Source of the DNA: Bordetella parapertussis
Lineage (GTDB): Bacteria; Pseudomonadota; Gammaproteobacteria; Burkholderiales; SG8-41
NCBI GenBank assembly: GCA_945901405.1
Contig: CAMDLH010000050.1
Location: forward strand, 1-36,309
Direction: 5' to 3'
DNA length: 36,309 nucleotides
Shown here piece after piece: positions 21,140-28,080 of this stretch; the first letter of the stretch is position 1, and every line of letters begins with the position of its first letter. The translations under genes and the position numbers were made by a program. Under the pieces are notes generated by a model, which saw only the letters and a list, made by a program, of their open reading frames with translations, was not told the origin of the DNA and ran no database searches.

Positions 21140-23077
21140 ATGTCCATTCCGTATCCCAAACTTTTTGCACCGCTGCGCATCGGGCACAAACAATCGCGCA
21201 ACCGCATCATGCGGCTGGCGACGCTCACCAACACCATACAGAGTGGACAGGTCACCGAACACACGCTGGCTCTATATCGCCGCATTGCGCGCGGCGGCAG
21301 CGGCATCGTCGTCACCGAGGGCATGCGCATCCACCCGAGCAGCACCGGGCATGGCCACAGCATGCAACTGTATGTGTCCGAAACCATCGACAGCGTGAGG
21401 AAGCTCGCGCGCACCGTGCAGGATGAGGGCGCGCTCATCATCGCGCAGTTAAATCACAACGGCCGCCAGCATCACGGCACCGGCTCCACCGCGCTGTGGG
21501 CGCCCTCGGCGATTGCGTGTCCGCGCAGCGGCGGCATGCCGCACGCGATGACGCTTGCCGAGATTGAAAAGGTGATCGCGGGCTTTGTGCAAGGTGCGCT
21601 GTGCGTGAAGGAGGCGGGCGGCGACGGCATCGAGTTGCACGGCGCGCAGGGTCATCTGATCCAGCAATTCGCCTCGCCGTATAGCAACCAGCGTGATGAT
21701 GATTATGGCGGCTCGTTCGAGAACCGCATGCGGTTTCCACTGGAAATGATCACGCGCATACGCAAAGCCGTGGGCAGCGACTTCATACTTGGCTATCGTC
21801 TGGGCGTCGAAGAATTCACCGAGGGCGGTCTGGGCATCGCGGATACAAAACACATGGCGCAGGTGTTTGCCAAATTGGGCATGCTGGATTTTCTGTCGCT
21901 GACGCAAGGCAATTTCAATACGCTCGACACGCATTGCCCCGACGCGCATTACAAGGCGCTGGCGTACGTGGACATGCAGGCCGGGATCAAGGCGGTTGCG
22001 GGCGGCATTCCGGTGGTGTCCACCGCGCGCATACAAACGCCGGAACAGGCCGAGCGCATTCTGGCCGAGGGCAAGGCCGATCTCATCGGCATGTGCCGCG
22101 CGTTGGTGGCGGATCCGGAGTGGCCCGCCAAGGCGCAACAAGGACGCGGTGATGACATACGCCGCTGCATCTACACTTGCGCCTGCTGGGGAAGCGGCAA
22201 AAGAATCGCGTGTTCGGTGAACCCCACCGTTGGCAATGAAGTCACCTTGCCGCCGCTGGAAAAATCATCCGTGCGCCGCCGCGTAATGGTGATCGGCGGC
22301 GGTGCGGCGGGCATGGAAGCCGCGTGGGTCGCCGCGCAGCGCGGGCACGAGGTGACGCTATACGAAGCCGCCACGCGGCTCGGCGGAAAACTCGCGGGCG
22401 CAGAGCGCTTCACGGATTTTCATGAGGCGTACTACGCGGTGGAGTTTCTCGAACGCCAGATCATGAAAGCCGGTGTAGCGGTGCGGCTCGGACACAAGAT
22501 CGGCATCGATGCATTGCGCGCGGCCGCCCCCGATGCCGTGATCGTGGCAACGGGCGCCACGCCCGCCGCGCCTACGCTCGCGGGCGACGGCTCGGTGCCG
22601 GTGCATGCCTTCGATGCCGGCATACCCGCCGATCTGCCGCAAGGCAACTGGGTGGTGATGGATGAAGACGGTTACTACTGGGGTGCTGCGCTGACGGAGT
22701 TTCTCGCGCGGCAAGGCAAGCGGGTTACTTACGTCACGCGCTTCATGCAGCCCTTTCGCGAAGTGCCCGAAGTCGCGCGCATGAGCCTCCTGCGCGCGCT
22801 CGATCAGCGTGGCGTCGTGCTCTACGACAACGCATCAATCGCGAAAGCAGAGCAGGGTTCGCTGGTGATGCATCGCTACTATCACGGCGCGCACCCCATC
22901 GTGCTGAAGGACGTGCGCGGGCTGATATGGGCGGGCATGCAGCGCGTGAATGATGGCATCGTGACGCATTTACGCGAGGCGGGCTTTGACAATATTCACG
23001 TTGTGGGTGACGCGCGCGCGCCGCGGCGGCTGTCGCAGGCCATCGGCGAAGGGCATCGTGCCGGGCGCGCGGTGTGA
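21140..23077 (+). CDS. Old Yellow Enzyme / 2,4-dienoyl-CoA reductase-like NADH:flavin oxidoreductase
   Basis: This 645-aa protein has an N-terminal FMN TIM barrel (YPKLFAPLRIGHKQSRNRI, IIAQLNHNGRQ, DGIELHGAQGHLIQQF, YGGSFENRMRFPLEM, GIPVVSTARI, DLIGMCRALVADP), a cysteine cluster near residues 351-366, and a C-terminal NAD(P)/FAD Rossmann region (RRRVMVIGGGAAGMEAAW). This is the layout of 2,4-dienoyl-CoA reductase and trimethylamine dehydrogenase relatives, which reduce activated C=C bonds or demethylate amines. The cysteine spacing is C-x3-C-x-C-x8-C, unlike the usual C-x2-C-x3-C-x11-C of the [4Fe-4S] site. It lies between two Bug genes; a role in degrading an imported unsaturated acid is inference. 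Confidence 0.88.
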   Translation: MSIPYPKLFAPLRIGHKQSRNRIMRLATLTNTIQSGQVTEHTLALYRRIARGGSGIVVTEGMRIHPSSTGHGHSMQLYVSETIDSVRKLARTVQDEGALIIAQLNHNGRQHHGTGSTALWAPSAIACPRSGGMPHAMTLAEIEKVIAGFVQGALCVKEAGGDGIELHGAQGHLIQQFASPYSNQRDDDYGGSFENRMRFPLEMITRIRKAVGSDFILGYRLGVEEFTEGGLGIADTKHMAQVFAKLGMLDFLSLTQGNFNTLDTHCPDAHYKALAYVDMQAGIKAVAGGIPVVSTARIQTPEQAERILAEGKADLIGMCRALVADPEWPAKAQQGRGDDIRRCIYTCACWGSGKRIACSVNPTVGNEVTLPPLEKSSVRRRVMVIGGGAAGMEAAWVAAQRGHEVTLYEAATRLGGKLAGAERFTDFHEAYYAVEFLERQIMKAGVAVRLGHKIGIDALRAAAPDAVIVATGATPAAPTLAGDGSVPVHAFDAGIPADLPQGNWVVMDEDGYYWGAALTEFLARQGKRVTYVTRFMQPFREVPEVARMSLLRALDQRGVVLYDNASIAKAEQGSLVMHRYYHGAHPIVLKDVRGLIWAGMQRVNDGIVTHLREAGFDNIHVVGDARAPRRLSQAIGEGHRAGRAV

Positions 23078-23123
23078 ACGCGTGCTCGGGTATCATCGAT
23101 TCTTTTTTAATCGAGGAACAATC

Positions 23124-24125
23124 ATGCGATTCGATAAGTTGTGTTTGATCGCGCTGTCCGGCGCGATGCTTGGCGTGTCACCGCAAGTTCTTGCGCAGAG
23201 TCCTTCGACAAGCTCAGGGCAGGCTTTCCCTGCGAAACCCATACGCATCGTCGTGCCCTTCCCCGCCGGAGGCACCACCGACGTGGTGGCGCGGCTGGTG
23301 GCTCAACGCATGAGCGAATCGATGGGCCAGTCCGTGGTGGTCGATAACCGCGGCGGCGCGGGCGGCGCGCTCGGTGCGGACATCGTGGCAAAGTCGAATC
23401 CCGACGGCTACACGCTGCTGATGCATAACATCACCTTTCCGCTGTCGTCCGTCGCGCAGTCGCTGGCGAAACGTTCGCCGTTTGACGCCGAGCGCGATTT
23501 TGCGGGCGTGTCGATCGCAGTGTATGTGCCGTTTGTGTTCACCGCGAATCCGGGCGTGGCGGCGAAGGATTTGCGCGAATTTGTCGCGCTGCTTAATGGC
23601 AATGCCAAGCTCAAATACAACTACGGCTCCACCGGCCCTGGCTCGGCGATGCACGTGCTCGGTGAATCACTCAAGCGCGACGGCAAATTCGACATGGCGC
23701 ATATCGCCTACAAGGGCGCCGCGCCGCTGAAGCTCGAATTGCTGAGCGGCCGCATACAATTCGGCGGCGATCAGCTCTCCACCTCGTTGCAGGAAATCCG
23801 CGCTGGCCAGTTAAAAGCGCTCGCCACCAGCGGCTCCAAGCGCATACCCATATTGCCGGATGTCCCCACCGTACGCGAGCAGGGCTTCCCCGCGCTTGAA
23901 TTCGAAGGTTGGAACGGATTGTTCGCGCCGGCGAAAACGCCCAAGGCCGTGATCGACAAACTGCAACGTGAAACCGCCGCGGCGGTGAAACACCCCGACC
24001 TGGTGAAGCGCTTCGCCGACCTCGGCGCGGAGTCGGTGGGCTCATCCGCCGAACAGCAAAAGGCCATGCTGGTGCAGCAGATGAAACAGTTCACACCGGT
24101 GATTCGGGAGATGAAGCTGGATTGA
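23124..24125 (+). CDS. Bug-family periplasmic solute receptor with a repeat-derived insert
   Basis: This 333-aa receptor begins at ATG 23124 after GAGGA (23113-23117). The signal peptide is MRFDKLCLIALSGAMLGVSP plus QVLAQ, and the mature chain starts FPAKPIRIVVPFPAGGTTD. Between them SPSTSSGQA is encoded by TCCTTCGACAAGCTCAGG, a dispersed repeat. Family blocks are VVVDNRGGAGGALGADIVA, DGYTLLMHN, TANPGVAAKDLREFVALL, IAYKGAAPLKLELLSG and the C-terminal QMKQFTPVIREMKLD. It probably belongs to the same transcription unit as the OYE-like gene 46 nt upstream. The open frame reaches back to 22986, but that part overlaps the OYE gene and is not coding. Confidence 0.88.
   Translation: MRFDKLCLIALSGAMLGVSPQVLAQSPSTSSGQAFPAKPIRIVVPFPAGGTTDVVARLVAQRMSESMGQSVVVDNRGGAGGALGADIVAKSNPDGYTLLMHNITFPLSSVAQSLAKRSPFDAERDFAGVSIAVYVPFVFTANPGVAAKDLREFVALLNGNAKLKYNYGSTGPGSAMHVLGESLKRDGKFDMAHIAYKGAAPLKLELLSGRIQFGGDQLSTSLQEIRAGQLKALATSGSKRIPILPDVPTVREQGFPALEFEGWNGLFAPAKTPKAVIDKLQRETAAAVKHPDLVKRFADLGAESVGSSAEQQKAMLVQQMKQFTPVIREMKLD
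23200..23220 (+). repeat. Dispersed CCTTCGACAAGCTCAGG repeat inside a Bug gene
   Basis: GTCCTTCGACAAGCTCAGGG is a repeat core I recognise from many proteobacterial genomes, where it often occurs between genes and sometimes in frame within them. Here it adds about nine residues directly after the signal peptide cleavage site without breaking the frame. Confidence 0.7.
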
Positions 24126-24248
24126 GGCGCCTGTTCTGCTGATTCGCGATTTGTGCTAGCGGAGTGTCAGGCAAGCTGATCTAATCGTCCGCGGCAAAGT
24201 GTTGATGGTGTCTGCTCGACCACGGACTTTTCATACGAGCACCGTTTC

Positions 24249-24467
24249 ATGGGCGATTACGAAAACAACATGGATCAAGCCACACATACCAAGATCGTCT
24301 CCTTTGTCTGTGGTATCGCCGGCGATGTGTCGCGTGATCTCAAATCGCGCGGCAGCAAGCAGCAACCGAGGCAGGATTTCGAGAACGACCTCGACGCCAA
24401 AACCTGGGCGGTTGAAAAAGAGGCCGAAGGGCTTCCAGATGACCTGTTGAAGGGTGTTCCGGCATGA
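24249..24467 (+). pseudogene. Remnant of a type I restriction-modification HsdM N-terminus
   Basis: This 72-aa frame begins MGDYENNMDQATHTKIVSF, and THTKIVSFVCGIAGDVSRDL matches the conserved start of HsdM methyltransferase subunits (usually KIVSFIWGIADDVLRD). After about residue 35 the similarity ends, and the remainder (FENDLDAKTWAVEKEAEGLP) is unrecognised. The methyltransferase catalytic motifs (FxGxG and NPPF) are absent. The stop overlaps the next ATG as ATGA, so the small frame may still be translated as a leader for the nuclease-fold gene. I read it as a deletion product of a larger hsdM; a new small protein is the alternative. Confidence 0.55.
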
Positions 24468-25585
24468 AAAAGGCGACGAATAAGCGGCCCAGCCGCGGTT
24501 CTGCCCAATCGACGAAGCTTGTATCCGCGGCTAAAGCTCCGGCGCGCGTCAACGAAGCGGCTCTGTTGTCCGATCTGCGAACGTTGATCCAGTCCGCACG
24601 CCAGCGGATTGCCGCAGTAGCCTATTCCACCCAGACCTTGCTCTGTTGGCACGTGGGACGGCGCCTCCTGAACGAGAATCTCCATGGCGGCAGGGCTGCC
24701 TATGGAAAACAAATTCTCGTGACGGTGTCACGAGAATTGACGGCGGAGTATGGACGCGGCTTTAGCTATGCCGAAATTGCCCGCATGATTCAGTTCTCGC
24801 AGTTGTTCCCCGATGAGGCAATTGTCGTGACACTGTCACAACAATTGAGCTGGTCGCATGTGCATGCACTGCTGCCGATCAAGGACCCGCTGGCGCGCGA
24901 TTTTTACGCGGAGATGTGCCGCATCGAGCGTTGGGACGTGCGCACGCTGCGACAAAAGATCGGCGGCATGTTGTACCAGCGCACCGCGTTGTCGAAGAAA
25001 CCGCAAGCCGTGATCTCGGCAGAGATCAACAAGCTGCGCGGCGGGCGGATGAGTCCCGACATCGTGTTTCGCGATCCGTACCTGCTTGATCTGCTGGGGC
25101 TCAAGGGCGCCTACAGCGAGCGAGACCTCGAGAGCGCCATCCTGCGCGAAATCGAGGGCGTCCTGCTGGAACTGGGCACGGGCTTCGCGTTTGTCGCCCG
25201 GCAAAAGCGCATGAGCATCGGCAAGGACGATTTTCATCTTGACCTGCTTTTTTATCACCGCCACCTGCGCCGGCTGATCGCCGTCGAGCTGAAGCTGGAG
25301 TCCTTCCAGCCTGCCCACGTCGGCCAGATGGAACTTTACCTGCGCTGGCTGGACAAGTACGAGCGCGCGTCTGGAGAAGAAGCCCCGATCGGCCTTATCC
25401 TATGCGCTTCGGCCGATGCGGAGCAGGTCGAACTGCTCCAACTCGATGCCAAGTCGATCCGTGTCGGCGAGTACCTCACCGAGTTGCCGCCGCTGCCGCT
25501 GTTACGCGCGCGCCTGCATCAGGCCATCGAACACGCCCGCGAGCGCGCCGCCCGGCGACTACCTGATGCCGGGGAGCAATCATGA
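24464..25585 (+). CDS. PD-(D/E)xK nuclease-domain protein, DUF1016 (YhcG-like)
   Basis: This 373-aa protein has an N-terminal helical DUF1016 part (LLCWHVGRRLLNENLHGG, ELTAEYGRGFSYAEIARMIQ, LSWSHVHALLPI, RDFYAEMCRIERWDVRTLRQ) and a C-terminal nuclease fold. The active-site series is D260 in FHLDLLFYHRHL and E275-x-K277 in IAVELKLESF, followed by HVGQMELYLRWLD. DUF1016 proteins are often found in or next to type I restriction-modification operons; their role there is not settled. Here hsdM is a remnant, so this may be a survivor of a decayed system. The gene overlaps both neighbours by ATGA. Two strong hairpins lie inside its coding sequence. Confidence 0.87.
   Translation: MKKATNKRPSRGSAQSTKLVSAAKAPARVNEAALLSDLRTLIQSARQRIAAVAYSTQTLLCWHVGRRLLNENLHGGRAAYGKQILVTVSRELTAEYGRGFSYAEIARMIQFSQLFPDEAIVVTLSQQLSWSHVHALLPIKDPLARDFYAEMCRIERWDVRTLRQKIGGMLYQRTALSKKPQAVISAEINKLRGGRMSPDIVFRDPYLLDLLGLKGAYSERDLESAILREIEGVLLELGTGFAFVARQKRMSIGKDDFHLDLLFYHRHLRRLIAVELKLESFQPAHVGQMELYLRWLDKYERASGEEAPIGLILCASADAEQVELLQLDAKSIRVGEYLTELPPLPLLRARLHQAIEHARERAARRLPDAGEQS
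24712..24738. repeat. Perfect 12-bp-arm palindrome inside the DUF1016 gene
   Basis: AATTCTCGTGAC-GGT-GTCACGAGAATT: 12-bp perfect arms with a 3-nt centre, coding for part of QILVTVSREL. It shares the core GTGAC-N3-GTCAC with the palindrome at 24819-24847. Confidence 0.75.
24819..24847. repeat. 13-bp-arm palindrome inside the DUF1016 gene
   Basis: CAATTGTCGTGAC-ACT-GTCACAACAATTG: 13-bp arms with one mismatch and a 3-nt centre, coding for part of AIVVTLSQQL, 107 bp after the first palindrome. Confidence 0.75.
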
Positions 25586-25890
25586 GTGACTACGACACTC
25601 TGTGCAAAACGATAGGCGCCCTTGCCGGGGACCTGCGTGATCTTCAGCAGCAGGCTGCGCGGCAATACCAGCCGGTGGTTGACGGCATCCTGCTCACCCG
25701 CAGTCGCGATATCCGGCATATCGAGCACACGCTGGATCGCCTGCTCGACTTCTGCGGCCACGAACCCGTGCTACGGATGTACAAGCAGCTTTGCCGTCAC
25801 TATAGTCACATCGACCCTGCTGCTACCGCCTATTACGTTAATGCCTATCGCGAATACTGGGATAGCGATGCACAAGCAGGCCAGCCATGA
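25582..25890 (+). CDS. Small conserved hypothetical protein of a restriction-modification remnant
   Basis: This 102-aa, soluble, mainly helical protein begins MSDYDTLCKTIGALAGDLRD and contains RSRDIRHIEHTLDRLLDFCG and LYKQLCRHYSHIDP-like sequence (MYKQLCRHYSHIDP here), with many Asp, His and Tyr residues. I do not recognise a catalytic motif. It overlaps the DUF1016 stop by ATGA and its own stop overlaps the next ATG in the same way, so the three are translationally coupled. By position it may be an accessory protein of a type I restriction-modification locus; function unknown. Confidence 0.65.
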   Translation: MSDYDTLCKTIGALAGDLRDLQQQAARQYQPVVDGILLTRSRDIRHIEHTLDRLLDFCGHEPVLRMYKQLCRHYSHIDPAATAYYVNAYREYWDSDAQAGQP

Positions 25891-26012
25891 TTGCCTTCCT
25901 TAAACCGTATGCGCTGCTCAAGGACGACACGGAACTGTTCAAGAAGTTCTTCCAGAGTGAGTCATTCCGTCGTTTTGTGACCGACATGGTGATTTCGATT
26001 CCGCAGGATTGA
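25887..26012 (+). CDS. 41-aa small ORF, possibly the C-terminal tail of an HsdR-like subunit
   Basis: MIAFLKPYALLKDDTELFKK followed by FFQSESFRRFVTDMVISI is amphipathic and resembles the last helix region of some HsdR subunits (FKxFxxNxSFRRWxxDxVF). It overlaps the preceding gene as ATGA. If this is correct, the large middle of hsdR, with the DEAD-box helicase and nuclease domains, has been deleted. A genuine small protein cannot be excluded. Confidence 0.35.
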   Translation: MIAFLKPYALLKDDTELFKKFFQSESFRRFVTDMVISIPQD

Positions 26013-26092
26013 GCGCGGCGCGCAATCCACCGCGCAAAGCCCCCTGCGTTGGGCTATGATGCGCCCTTTTTCGCGGGTACGGATACCATAAC

Positions 26093-27763
26093 ATGGCTCA
26101 ATACGTTTACAGCATGCGCGGGGTGAACAAGATTGTTCCTCCGAAGCGCGTCATTCTCAAGGACATTTCGTTGTCGTTTTTCCCCGGCGCCAAGATCGGT
26201 GTGCTGGGGGTTAACGGCTCGGGCAAGTCGAGTCTGCTCAAGATAATGGCGGCGGTGGATACGGATTTCGACGGCGACGCCGAGCCGATGCCGAATTTGC
26301 GCGTGGGCTTTTTGCCACAGGAGCCGCAGCTTGATGCTGACAAGACCGTGCGCGAGACGGTGCAGGAAGGCCTTGGTGAAGTGTTCGACGCGCAGGAGAA
26401 GTTAAACGCGATTTACGCCGCCTATGCCGAACCCGATGCCGATTTCGACAAGCTTGCCACCGAACAGGCCAAGTACGAGGCGATACTAGCCGCGGGCGCC
26501 AGTGGCGGCGACACCGAACACGAACTCGACATCGCGGGCGATGCACTGCGACTGCCGCCGTGGGACGCGAAGATCGGCCCGCTGTCGGGCGGCGAAAAAC
26601 GCCGCGTGGCGTTGTGCCGATTGTTGCTATCCAAGCCCGACATGCTGCTGCTTGATGAGCCGACCAACCACCTCGATGCCGAAAGCGTCGAATGGCTGGA
26701 ACAGTTTCTCACGCGTTTTCCCGGCACCGTGGTCGCGGTGACGCATGATCGATATTTTCTCGACAACGCCGCCGAGTGGATACTCGAACTCGACCGCGGG
26801 CAGGGCATTCCGTGGAAGGGCAATTACACCTCGTGGCTGGAACAAAAGCAGGTGCGCTTGCAGGTTGAGGAATCCGCCGAATCCGCGCGGCAGAAAGCGC
26901 TGAAGAAAGAATTGGAATGGGTGCGGCAGAATCCGAAAGGCCGGCAGGCGAAATCGAAATCACGCCTCGCGCGCTTCGAGGAACTGTCGTCGCACGAGTA
27001 TCAAAAGCGCAACGAGACGCAGGAGATTTTTATTCCGGTGGCAGATCGCCTTGGCGACAGCGTGATCGAACTCAAAAACGTGAGCAAGGGCTACGGCGAT
27101 AGATTGCTCATCGACAAGGCGACGTTTTCGATACCGCCTGGCGCCATCGTCGGTATCATCGGGCCGAATGGCGCGGGCAAATCGACGTTGTTCCGCATGA
27201 TTTTGGGTAAGGAGAAACCCGACAGCGGCGAAGTTGTCGTCGGTTCGACCGTGCAGCTTGGCGTGGTCGATCAAACGCGCGACGCGTTGCCCAACGACAA
27301 GACCGCGTGGGAGGCAATCTCCGGCGGGCTCGACATCATCAACGTCGGCAAATTTGAAATGCCCTCGCGCGCGTATCTCGGACGCTTCAATTTCAAAGGC
27401 CCCGATCAGCAAAAGATGGTGGGCAATCTGTCGGGCGGCGAGCGCGGGCGCTTGCATCTGGCGCAGACGCTGCTCAAGGGTGCGAACGTGCTGCTGCTCG
27501 ACGAACCGTCTAACGATCTGGATGTGGAGACGCTGCGCGCGCTGGAAGACGCGCTGCTCGAATTCGCCGGCTGCGTACTGGTGATCTCGCACGACAGATG
27601 GTTCCTCGATCGCATCGCCACGCACATCCTCGCCTTCGAGGGCGACTCGCAAACCGTGTTCTTCAACGGCAATTATCAGGAATACGAAGCCGACAAACGC
27701 AAACGGCTGGGCGAAGAAGGCGCGCGCCCGCATCGGCTGCGCTTCAAACCATTGAAGAGTTAA
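26093..27763 (+). CDS. ettA: Energy-dependent translational throttle protein EttA (ABC-F)
   Basis: This 556-aa ABC-F protein has two ATPase domains and no membrane segments. Walker A GVNGSGKSS (about residue 42) and GPNGAGKST (about residue 360), signatures LSGGEKRRVALCRLLL and LSGGERGRLHLAQTLL, and Walker B LLLDEPTNHLDAESVEWLE and LLLDEPSNDLDVETLRALE are all intact. The interdomain linker ends with KALKKELEWVRQNPKGRQAK and SRLARFEEL, typical of EttA. EttA binds the ribosomal E site and gates the first elongation steps according to ATP/ADP ratio. TATGAT at 26055-26060 is a possible -10. It is followed within 7 nt by a long palindromic repeat that may end the transcript. Confidence 0.95.
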   Translation: MAQYVYSMRGVNKIVPPKRVILKDISLSFFPGAKIGVLGVNGSGKSSLLKIMAAVDTDFDGDAEPMPNLRVGFLPQEPQLDADKTVRETVQEGLGEVFDAQEKLNAIYAAYAEPDADFDKLATEQAKYEAILAAGASGGDTEHELDIAGDALRLPPWDAKIGPLSGGEKRRVALCRLLLSKPDMLLLDEPTNHLDAESVEWLEQFLTRFPGTVVAVTHDRYFLDNAAEWILELDRGQGIPWKGNYTSWLEQKQVRLQVEESAESARQKALKKELEWVRQNPKGRQAKSKSRLARFEELSSHEYQKRNETQEIFIPVADRLGDSVIELKNVSKGYGDRLLIDKATFSIPPGAIVGIIGPNGAGKSTLFRMILGKEKPDSGEVVVGSTVQLGVVDQTRDALPNDKTAWEAISGGLDIINVGKFEMPSRAYLGRFNFKGPDQQKMVGNLSGGERGRLHLAQTLLKGANVLLLDEPSNDLDVETLRALEDALLEFAGCVLVISHDRWFLDRIATHILAFEGDSQTVFFNGNYQEYEADKRKRLGEEGARPHRLRFKPLKS

Positions 27764-27769
27764 GGTTTC

Positions 27770-27879
27770 GTAGGGTGGGTGGAGGCGCGGGGTATGCGCC
27801 GTAACCCACCATGCCGCGTGCCCGCCTAGACCGCTCGATGGGTTACGGCGCGATGCCCCTGCGCCTCCACCCACCCTAC
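27770..27879. repeat. 110-bp palindromic dispersed repeat (MITE-like) after ettA
   Basis: Arms of about 40 nt begin GTAGGGTGGGTGGAGGCGC (27770-) and end GCGCCTCCACCCACCCTAC (-27879), with inner arms also pairing (GCGCCGTAACCCA with TGGGTTACGGCGC). A centre of about 30 nt is unpaired. The CGTAGGGTGGGT ends are those of a common proteobacterial repeat. The position, 7 bp after the ettA stop, would make it an efficient terminator-like hairpin. I saw no clear target-site duplication. Confidence 0.8.
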
Positions 27880-27907
27880 AAGTTCACTTAGTGGCAAACA
27901 GCTTTTC

Positions 27908-28039
27908 GCCACGGATTTACACAGATGAACACAGAACAAAATCATAACGATTATCAACATAAGTAATTGTTTTTATAAGAATAATTGTATTTCGGGGTTA
28001 TCCGCTTTTATCTGTGTTCATCTGCGTTCATCTGTGGCT
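27908..28039. repeat. Dispersed inverted repeat, CCACGGATTTACACAGATG family (copy 1)
   Basis: The left arm starting GCCACGGATTTACACAGATG (27908-) and the right arm ending TTCATCTGTGGC (28039) form a 28-nt imperfect inverted repeat (about 24 of 28 matches) around an AT-rich centre of roughly 70 bp. It ends about 40 bp before the start of the isochorismatase-kinase-phosphatase gene. Together with the palindrome at 27770 it fills the 317-bp gap 27764-28080, which otherwise has no gene. Confidence 0.75.
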
Positions 28040-28080
28040 AAATTCGTTCTTTAATTTTCAAAAACAGCATAAGCCGCACG

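Noticed and set aside
23096..23114. TCGATT/AATCGA hairpin around a T-run just before the Bug gene at 23124
   Set aside because: Only 6 bp and AT-rich, and it overlaps the ribosome site; too weak to call a terminator or regulator.
22986..23123. Longer start for the last Bug gene
   Set aside because: It overlaps the OYE gene and puts non-signal residues before a clear signal peptide at 23124.
27908..28039. Possibility that the spaced repeats are a CRISPR array
   Set aside because: There are single inverted copies kilobases apart, not regular direct repeats with unique spacers, and no cas genes.
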